Source: Theropithecus gelada
Lineage: Eukaryota > Chordata > Mammalia > Primates > Cercopithecidae
Reading direction: 5' to 3'
Assembly: GCF_003255815.1 (NCBI RefSeq)
Contig: NC_037673.1
Span: 156,931,732 to 156,995,731, forward strand
DNA length: 64,000 nucleotides
Made by a program: the position numbers and the translations under genes
Part shown: positions 24,154-34,700 of the stretch, piece by piece
Position numbering within the stretch: position 1 is the stretch's first letter
Layout: the number at the start of each line of letters is the position of its first letter
Notes under the pieces: generated by a model
The model's database searches: none
The model's input: the letters and a program-made list of their open reading frames with translations, nothing else
What the model was told of the DNA's origin: nothing

Positions 24154-24333
24154 CTACTGTCCAAGGAAAGAGGCCATGGGGTCATCTGGCCTCTGACGTT
24201 TCATTCTATATGCCTCCATTTCCTCTTCAGTAGGTTCCCGAGTTTCATATATGCTATTGTAAGGCCGCTTCCTCTCATCAATCTGCATGGTCTCCTTGAC
24301 ATGAAGAAGGCGGGCCTCCTCTGCATTCAGTGC
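24154..24333 (-). CDS. SLU7: SLU7 exon 16, C-terminus and stop
   Basis: Residues 528-586 (ALNAEEARLL to DDPMASFLGQ) and the TAG at 24154-24156. Acceptor CTATAG. The C-terminal peptide is characteristic of SLU7. Confidence 0.97.
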   Translation of the reverse strand, partial: ALNAEEARLLHVKETMQIDERKRPYNSIYETREPTEEEMEAYRMKRQRPDDPMASFLGQ

Positions 24334-27300
24334 CTATAGAGAGAGGAATAAAATGTGTATCACAGCTCTACATCAGATTTCTTTTCTTCAAAAGTGGCAG
24401 AGTACCAACAGACCCCACTGAATATGAACTGCTCTATCAGAAACGCAGATTGCTTGAAAGAGCTTTGGAGTCAGCCCTTCTACTGTCAAGCTACAACTAA
24501 TCACTATTTGGCTTATATGATATTTTTATAGAGCACAAAACATTCTATAAACATTTTAAATCAATGTTGGAGAAATTTTATTTAATAACAAAAATTAAAT
24601 GAGGTTCACTTTACTGATACAAGCTCGCAAATGATGCTTCTGGTAAAGACTAACTCTAAAATGCTTTATAATGCACATTTCTTCTGTCCATTAGTCATGA
24701 TTACTAAATACTCCAAGAAGAAGGCAATACCTACACCCCACAATACCTCCATTAATATAACTTGAGCAAATCACTCAGACTCTAGGCTTGTTTCATCATT
24801 TTCAAAATGCATTTGGAGACAGGACTAGATCATAGGCCATTACAGATGAAGGCCTTTACAAATAATACTGGCCAGGAGCGGTGGCTCAAGTCTGCAATCC
24901 CAGCACTTTGGGAGGATGAGGTGGGCGGTTCACCTGAGCTCAGAAGTTTGAGACCACACTGGGCAACATGGTGAAATCCTGGCTCTATAAAACAATACAG
25001 AAATTAGCTGGGCATGGTGGCATGTGCCTGTAATCCCAGCTACTTGGGACACTGAGGCAGGAGAATTGCTTGAGCCTACGAGACAGAGGTTGCAGTGAGA
25101 TGAGATCGCACCATTGCACTCCAGCCTGGGCAACAGAGCAAGACCCTGTCTCAAAAAAATAAAAACAACCCCAAAAACAAAGAATACTGTTACTTATCAC
25201 TTTTACTATTTAGACTTCACAAATTACCTTTTTCAATTTTTCATGCTTCTTTTCTTCATCATCACTATCTGAACTGCTCTTTCGATGCTTCTTCTTTTTC
25301 TTTTTCTTCTTCTTCTTTTCCTCTTTCAGTTTTTCTTGATGCAGCTGAAAGGGAGGATTGAAATGCAGTGTTATTAATATGAAAACAAAGCTCAGGTGCA
25401 CTACTTGGGAGGCTGTGGCACGAGAATCACTTGAACCCAGGAGGTGGAGGCTGCAGTGGACCCAGATCATGCACTGCACTTGAGCCTGGCCAACAGAATG
25501 AGATTGTCTCAAAAGAAACAAAACAAAACAAAACAAAACAAAAAAACTCAGGTGCAGGTTTTAAAGCCCTCCCTCCAGGACTTAAAAATTCAGGACAAAT
25601 GATTATCAACTTACCTCCATGAGAGTTTGAGGTTTTTTCACAGATTCATCCCCAGTTATATCATTTATAACACATTCCTCCGAGTTCTGTGGAAAAATAC
25701 ATGTAATTTGAGTTGAGTGTCATAGTTACTAATCATCTAAGAAAACGTTAAAATTTGAAACACGAGACAGTATGTTTTAGTTTGACTTACAAGCTTCGGT
25801 TGTTTTATACCTTTAAGAACCAAAGACAATTACTTACAACAATCTCCTTCCCAGCTTCTCCAGTACAATAGGAATACTTGAAAAAAGAGTGACAGCATTT
25901 GTATCCCCATCGGCCTTCTTTCCAGTACGATCCCCAGATATGCTGCAGAGAGAGAAATTACTTAAAAAGGAAGCTGAAATTAGAAACTTCTATATACTGT
26001 TGATAGGAGTATAAAATAATAGAGCCCTTTAAAGGTAATTTAGGAGAAAAATTATGGGGATTCAAGGCTGGTTAACAGGGACAAGGTAGTCTGACCTGAA
26101 GTGTGAGAGGCAGGCACTGTAGTTACAAAGCTCTTAAATTCTATTCCCAAAAGCCTATAAAAAAATTTAGTGTACCTGACTTCTCTCGAAAAATGAAGGA
26201 GTGGCAAATTCTGGGCCTATATAACCACTTGGCAATAATCGGCTGCTGCTGAAGAGTGGATGCCCCGTTATATAGGGCTTATGTTCTCCAGTTTGTACAA
26301 TTTGCCTGGCTCACTTCACTCATGTATGATCACTGGCCCGGCTACTATAGGGAATTAGGTTTTTGACCCTCAACTAAGAGAGACAATTGTAGTTTGGTTA
26401 CTTCAAGAGAACAGCAAAGGACAATACATGCTTTATGATGTTTATGATGCAATGCGAATATACTACATTACTTAATAAATATTCTTGTCAAAATATTTAA
26501 CTTATATCCAATCAAGCTGTTAGACCTGAATTCCTATTTATAAAACATACAGGGATAGAGAAACAAGCTATATAATGCTACTAGGATCCAGTCAATACAG
26601 AATATGAGACAATTTACAAACTAACTGGCCTAATCTGTTGAGTGGTCATCATCATGAAAATGCAGAGATACATTCTAGAAAAGAGACATAATAACCAAAT
26701 AATGATCAAAATAAATTTGAAATGAATTCTGACTAAAACAAAAAATAGGTGTTAAAGGCATTTTTCTGTATATTTTGGAAAATGTGATTAATGACTAGAT
26801 ATTAGGTAATATTATAGAATTAATGCTAATTTTCTAAAGTGCAATAATGTCAATGTGGTTATATAGAAGAAAGGCTTCATTTTATGGAGATATGTGATAC
26901 AGTTTTTATGGATAAAATGTCATGATATATATAATTTCCAAATGTTTCAGTCAAAAAAATGTATACATAAACTATATGTGTGTATATATGTGTATTTTAC
27001 ATATCTATGTAAAACAGTGTGCATATGCACACATACAACTAGACAAAGCATATAAGGCAATATGTTAAAAATTTCAGAATTTAGATGATGGGTATATAGA
27101 TGAACATAGTATTCCTTCAAAATTTTTCTATTTTTGAAAAAATTCCCTGAAACAGAGTTAATATATATTTTTTTTTTTAAAGCATAGAGCATAGAAATGG
27201 TTAGCTAATAAAGTTGTAGTGGAAAAATGCAATACAGAGCAAAACTAACAAGGACACAAAATTGTTTCAGTTTAGCACGTACTGTGTGATTGTGGATCTT

Positions 27301-30300
27301 CACATCCTCCTCATACTTAGAGCAGGCAACAGCCCGCTCCTGTCCTTTGATGACTGTCCCATGTCTTGAATACTCCACATAGTCTTCAGTCTGTGCTAAA
27401 AGCAATTCAGCTGGAGGGGCATCCAAATGTTCTTGGCCACCATACTAAAAGGACATTGGACATTATTCAATACATTTTACAACCTGATTTGCATTTAAAT
27501 TTCCAGGAAAACATTTTTTTTTTCTTATTCTATTTATTTATTATTTCTCTTTTCTCTGATGTTAACCAAAAAAATGGTAAAAAGAAAGATCTGAAGGGAC
27601 CTGGTTAGAACCCTGAAACGGTCCACTAAGCCAGTGTTAACACCTGGGGTATAGTGGTTCCATGCCTTCCCTAACATTTATTCTGAATTTTATATACAAA
27701 TGAAAGACTTTTTTGTTTAATTTATATAAAAATGGGATTATAATATATTAATCTGAACATGATGTAGGAAAACATTTATTTCCAATCAGAAAGAAAGGGA
27801 ACATTCTTTACTGGGTTTTGTTATAGAAAGCACAGTAGGAAAAAAAAAGACACCATTTTTTTTTCTGAGGCAAATAGAAGATGTCTCAGTTGCTATTCAT
27901 CTGTGGAGTACAGTAAGTTACAAGATGGCCATAAATTCCTCTTATCCTTGTATGCATGCCCTTTCGCCACAGGGCTTTGCTTTTCTTCCCATCAAGAGAT
28001 GAAGTCTTTCTCTATCCCTTGAATATGGGCTTGGCAATATTACTAGGTTTCACCAATGGGAAGCTGGCAAATGTGATGCAAGCAAAGGCACTTATCTACC
28101 ACAACACACTTTTGGCTGCCACTCTCTAGAACTCTGAGAATGCCATTTTAAAAAGCTGCGCTACCCTACTAGAGGATGAGACCACATGGGGTGGAGATGA
28201 GCTGTCCCAGAAGAGGTCCCCTTAGGACAATTAGCCTGTTAACTGCTAAACACAAAAGTGGGGCCATCTTAGCTCATCACCTAACCTCAGCTGAGCAAGC
28301 CCAGACCAGGAGACTCGCCCAACTGTGAGCAATAATAAATGTTTATTTTAAGCTACTAAGATATGAGGTAGTTTGTTTTGCTGTAAAAGCTCATACAAAA
28401 TTGTATAGCATCTGACTAAGACAAAGGAAGAAAAGGACTATTCTTCATGGATTAAGAGGGGCTCTCTTTGCATTATTTTCCAAATGTAAAACGAATGCTT
28501 GTTAACTAGTAACTTCTCTTTAACAGAAGTTCTTCTTTAGCATTTTGGTCAAAATTACCTTTTCCAGGATGCTTTCTTTCTGCTGTTCTTTGAAATCTTC
28601 TTTTTTGACTTTGAAGGACTTATACAACAGCTCTAGCTTTGTAGGATCTGCCTGCAGATGTACTTCAGATCCCTTGTCATAGGCTTCCCACGCAAACACT
28701 GGAGTAATTCAAAACATCTTAATGAGTTGGCAGCTACATTATTGTATGCTTCTTGAAAACAAGCTTAAAAAAAAAATCCCAAACTTCTTATGAGCTGATA
28801 TAAAATGCCTTGACATACAGGAAACACTTACACTGTGTCTGAGCCATTGAAATGGTATCTCCTGTGTACCTAACAAAATTATCTCCAGCATAACTCACTC
28901 TGCAAATACAAATAAAGAAAATGTTTCAGAGATTGATTTAAGGAAAATTAATTCATAAAACTGAATCTGAATTAAAATGAACACCATCTACGGTCAGGTC
29001 AGAAAACAATAAACTTTCTCTCATCTTGAAATCTGTACATTTAACTTGATACTTACTCATCTGGATTCTTTCCTGCATTGGCATAAGGATTCTCTCTCAT
29101 TGCTCTAGTTTTTGGATCATAGTAGGCAGAATTTGGATCTAAATTCCTCAAATACTAGAAGAAAAAAATATTTAAAGAATAAATCAATGTTTACTCACAG
29201 CAAAAAGATTTCAGCAGACTAGTTGGAGGAGTTGAATATGATCAATTAAATAAATGTGTGTATACAATTCTGGGGTACAGGTGAAGAGAAAAAACAGAAT
29301 GAAACCTTATCTTAGAATGACTCTATTATCCATATGCTACCCAGAGTTGATAAAATTTAGGCTGGAAAGACAAATACTTTTCAAATATGTATGTTAAGTT
29401 GGTAAGACCTACTTTTGCAATATCTTCTCGAATCCTGAGATTCCGGACAGTAATTCGTCTCTTGGAGTCAAAATTCTGTCCAGGCATGTCAATATCATCT
29501 GCATATTTATCTTCATCCTCATCTTCACTATTATGATCTTTTTCCTAAAAGGGGGAGGGGAAGGAAAAAAAGTAAGAAGAAAAGAAAGCAGCATGTTATT
29601 CTTGTTTTTTTTTTTCCTTTTCCCTTTAACCAAACCCTTATTTACTTGTGTTCTTTAAAAACTATTATTAGTGTTATTATTAGCCATCAGAAATTTAAAA
29701 ATTTCACATACACTCAGAGGCAGCAAATATGTATTACCGTCTGAGAATTTGGTTCCTCTTCTCCCCACTGGTGCTTTGGAGAATTCTGTATCACAAAAGA
29801 AGAAAAATAATTCATAATTTCATTCCACTTAATCCAATTAACACTTAAAATAGCTAAGATAATACAACTTAATTCTAACTGAACAAACTCTCACATTTCT
29901 CAGTTTTAATGAGCACGCAAATTCTGAATACAAGTGTGCCATTGTGAATTTTATTAGACTGTCTATAAAGCCAGCAAATTTCAAGAGAATTTTAATTAAG
30001 ATTATAACTACTGAATGGTAACAGGAAGATTAAGATGACCAAAGTACTCAATAAATATTAATTTCTAAATGTGTTAGTCTTCAGACATACTGTTTTCATT
30101 AAACGTTACTAGTTTCCCAGTAAGTCCAAAAAGAAAATGTTACTAAGGTTCATGTCTTCACAGCCAAAGTAAAGTTTGGGCAATGAAAAAAATCTACAAG
30201 TGACACGATATTGTAATTTAAGGAGAGGCCAAACTCCTTGTCACAAGGATACACTTTTCTTCACTAGCAATTGGTCAGAATACTTTCTAACGCCACAGAA

Positions 30301-31713
30301 TGCCTATAGTAACATGGTCAGTATTTCATCATGTCCATTCATAAAGGCTTCAAAGATTAAAAATACTTAAAAAGAAAAAACGATTACATTATAGCATTAG
30401 TGAGGAGATACAGAAACACATGTAGGTATATACAGTCTATAGAGGTAAGCATAAATCTGCGTAGCTTTTCTGAATGATGGCTAAGTGATAGATCATAAAA
30501 ATTTTAGAAATACAAACTCACTGAAACACACTTCTAGAAGGTTATCCTAATATCATGTCAATTACATAAAGATATATAAGAATGTGATGTGCAGTATTGT
30601 ATATGTGCAATGGTTTTTCAAAACATTGGGAAAAAGTCAAATAAATAATAGATCACTGGTTATATAATTTACTGCATTCCATGGAACACTGAACGGCCAT
30701 TAAAAGTGATTCTATCCAGGGGGCAGAAAAGTACGTATCATTTCCTAACGTTTTTGATTAAAAAAAAGGAAGGGAGAGAAAGGTGGGGTAAGAGTATATA
30801 TTTGTATTTGTATTTATTCAAGAAACTCTGAAAAGAGCCACCCACATCCACAAAAGAGTTGGGGCGAGGGGAAGTTTAGTGTTAGGGCGGACAGAAACCG
30901 GGGTGGGGAGACTTCACTGTGCATCTTCTTAAACTGTTTTAATTTTTGAGCCATGTGAATTTATACAAAAATAAATGATGCCATAGGTCTATAAATATAG
31001 ACAGAAAACACGTTCTCGCTGTACTCTATGTTGATAAATTAAAAAAGAAGGTAATAAATGAATATATAAAGATGGATTCATGTAAGAAACATTTTGTATT
31101 CGAGCACACATAAACAGGTATACGTGGACAAGAGAGACCTGGAAAGGCCTACTTCAAAATGTTCATAGTTAACATGGGGATATTTTCTTTTTAATATAAT
31201 GTTCTAATTTTTTTCACTTAATATTAAGTGTTACTTTCAAAATCAGAAATATAAACATTTCGTAAAAAATAATTTTTTTGAGTTCCCACTATTTGCTAGT
31301 TCAAAAAAGGACATTTACATATATTTCTACAGTGACAGCTAAGTATCTAAATCTACTATATGTGGTTCATCTTAATATCCAAGCATCCAAGTGGGCAAAA
31401 ATCATTAGCCCCGTACATACATTAAGTATCCTTACTGGGGAAATAAATTACACCATGTTTACAACAAACAATAGAGAATATATTAGAACAAAAGAAACAG
31501 GCCCTTTTTCTTTTCCCAAAGTTAGTAATACATAAAAATAATCACAACAACAATAGCTACTAATTACCCAGTGTTTACTATGTGATAGGTATATAAACTT
31601 CCTGGGGGTTGTCATTTCTATTTCAGACATACTAAACTGCAGCTCAGAGAGGCAAATTCACTTTTCTAAGAGCATGTATCTCTCATGGAACAGAGACAGC
31701 TTTTGTTTTCATT

Positions 31714-31756
<43 letters not shown>

Positions 31757-34700
31757 TTGAGATGGAGTCTTGCTCTGTCGTCCAAGCTAGAGTGCAGTGG
31801 CGTGATCTTGGCTCACTGCAACTTCTGCCTCCCGGGTTCAAGCGATTCTCCCGAGTAGCTGGGACTACAGGTGCTCGACACCACACCCAGCTAATTTTTT
31901 TATTTTTAGTAGAGATGGGGTTTCACTATGTTAGCCAGGCTAGTCCCAAACTCCGACCCACCTGCCTCGGCCTCCCAAAGTGCTGGAATTACAGGTGTGA
32001 GCCATCGCACCTGGCCAGAAATGGATTTTAAACACCTATCTGGTAACTTAATGCTGTTAACTTGCCTGATAGGTTACCTTAGTAACTGCTCACTTAGTGA
32101 TTATTTCAAGTTCTGTTTGCTTTGTTACTTATACATGGTTTAGAGTCCCTTTTAGAAATTTAAACTAAAAAACTATAAATGTTTACTATTTATTTGTGCC
32201 TAGATTTGTTAAAAAGAAACTTGACAACTCTAATATGCATAATATATTTACTCTATTAAGTTGACAAGGATTTTAACAAAAGAAAAAAAAAAACTGGCTG
32301 CAACAGACCTTTCATTCATACAAAAAATGTTTTGCCCAGTTATGTAACTAATACGTATTCATTGTGGAAAATGCAGAAAATACTAAAGAAAAAGGATAGA
32401 AAGAAAAATTCATAAATTCTACATTAAATAAAAACTAGTGTTCTGGTCTTTCTTTCAGTGTGATAATATTATACTACCTTTTCATGTATCATTCAAATAC
32501 AAGTGTTAACCGGTGTTGTTAACGAAATCTTGAGAAATGCCATTTTAAGAACTAAGCAGCTATTATACCATGCAGATGCACTTAACCAACTCCCTATTCC
32601 TGGACATTTAAGCTATTCCAATTTCTTTACTATTGTAAAAAATGCTGTACCATCTTTATGCATAATGATTTTTCTGAACTCTAGAAAATTCTTTAGGATG
32701 GATAGATCTAATAATTTAACTTGAAAAAGTAAGTGTATGTCTGCCTGTGTGTCTAAATATAAATAGTGGCAGTATTGTTCCCAAATTAACTGCATCAATT
32801 TATATTACTATAAACTGTATACAAAGTATCAGTTTTATTTCCCCCCAATAGCATTTCTCTCTTCCTCTCTAACTGAAGAGCTATAAAATGAATTCTTGTT
32901 TCAATTTTCATTTCTTTGTTTAAAAGAAATGAAACCTTTTGTTTGATCATTTTCATTACTTACAGCCTGTTCCACTAATTTTCCTGAGGCTAATTCCTCT
33001 TGGAGTTTCTGGGCTTTCAATGTTCGTTTTGCCTTTAAAAGAAAAAAAAAAAAAAGAAAGAAAAAGGAACATTTAAATTTTACTTACAACATTCAAATCA
33101 CCACCTACATTTTTATATATTTAAAATGAATAACTTTAATTCATTTCAGAAAAGGTCACTGAACAAACCTATCTCTTTGGGATTCCTTGTAGCCCTAGAC
33201 TTATTACTCTATAGAACAGGAGTTACACAATGTTTGAACCAGGCAATAATGTAAACTGAGACAAACGGCATCAGTAGTAAATTGCAGGGAGCAAGCCCTG
33301 ACAAAAACAAGCAGTTGCCACATAACTCCAGATGACTGACTCTTACCAGGCAGGTGTGGGGTTACCGTATATTACAATGTTCAAGAAAAGATGAAATCCA
33401 GATTTTTATATGAAATCTTACAATTTTAAAATGATATCTCTAATAAGAAAAAAAAGGCAGTACGACTATGACTTCAAAGGAATAAAGGTGAAGAGGTCAA
33501 ATCATAACAGTAAAAACTGAAGTTGGGTTAAAATAAAATAAAATTTTTTTGGCCGGGTGCGGTGGCTCAAGCCTGTAATCCCAGCACTTTGGGAGGCCGA
33601 GACGGGCGGATCACGAGGTCAGGAGATCGAGACCATCCTGGCTAACACGGTGAAACCCCGTCTCTACTAAAAAATACAAAAAAATAGCCGGGCGAGGTGG
33701 CGGGCGCCTGTAGTCCCAGCTACTTGGGAGGCTGAGGCAGGAGAATGGCGGGAACCCGGGAGGCGGAGCTTGCAGTGAGCTGAGATCCGGCCACTGCACT
33801 CCAGCCTGGGTGACAGAGCGAGACTCCGTCTCAAAAAAATAAATAAATAAATAAAAATAAAAATAAAATAAAATAAAATAAAATAAAATAAAATAAAATT
33901 TTCTAAAACAAATTATCCATTCCCTTTCTACTACTCCCAAATGCTATGTGAGACACCATAAAATAGGTTCGTGGGCAAGCTATAGCTTGGGGCCATACAT
34001 TTCTAACCTCACAAAACCAAAACTTTGGACACAAATCTGTTCTCGTGCTTCCAGTATCTTTTGCTACCTAAGACAGGGAGTAAAGGACAATATAAGAATC
34101 AAGAAGAAACTGCTGGCAAATATGGCTAGCACATTATTTTCTCTATTCAATATTACAATTATAAAGGTAGCCTATACAGTAGTACTAATACTATTATAAA
34201 AATGCTACCATTTTTAAAGTGCTTCAAGATTTGAAAAGTAGAGCTGCTAGAGATACAGCAAAAGGACGATTCTTTAAAAACCCCAGGAAAGCAGGGAATT
34301 TTGCTCACCAGATCAACTTTGGCATACTCTTCAACAATTTTCATGTGTTCTTCTGGATTGTAGCCATTCCATCGATCCCTCTTCCCATCATAGTCAAACA
34401 TCAGTTGAGGCTGGACATGTTCATCTGGAGCTATATTAGTACCTGTAAATTTGGCTCCAACTCGCCTAGGTCTCTAAAAACAGAGTAAGATTTAATCTTT
34501 TCCTAAGCGCTTATGACCCAAAGGAAGACTTCATACAACTTTTACAGAGTGGGCACTTTACGATCTATTCAATTATCAGTTAGTCTTACAGCAATTCCAC
34601 TCAAACTAATTTTTATTTAACTTGTACCTAAATCTAGGTGATTTCAGAAAAAGAGAAGCAAGCTCTCTGACAACAAAAAGACTGACAATGGTTTTCAAAA

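Larger units (their letters stand above)
29786..32963 (-). other. SLU7: SLU7 intron 6, mostly old L1 and Alu
   Basis: About 3.2 kb between exons 6 and 7. Holds L1M 3'-end-like pieces (30600-31260 and 32330-32830), an antisense MIR (31545-31680) and an antisense Alu with a TTTA tail. 29800-30590 is unassigned AT-rich sequence. Confidence 0.55.

Noticed and set aside
29409..29633. 74-codon frame covering SLU7 exon 8 on minus in another frame
   Set aside because: Shadow of the true exon in a different reading frame.
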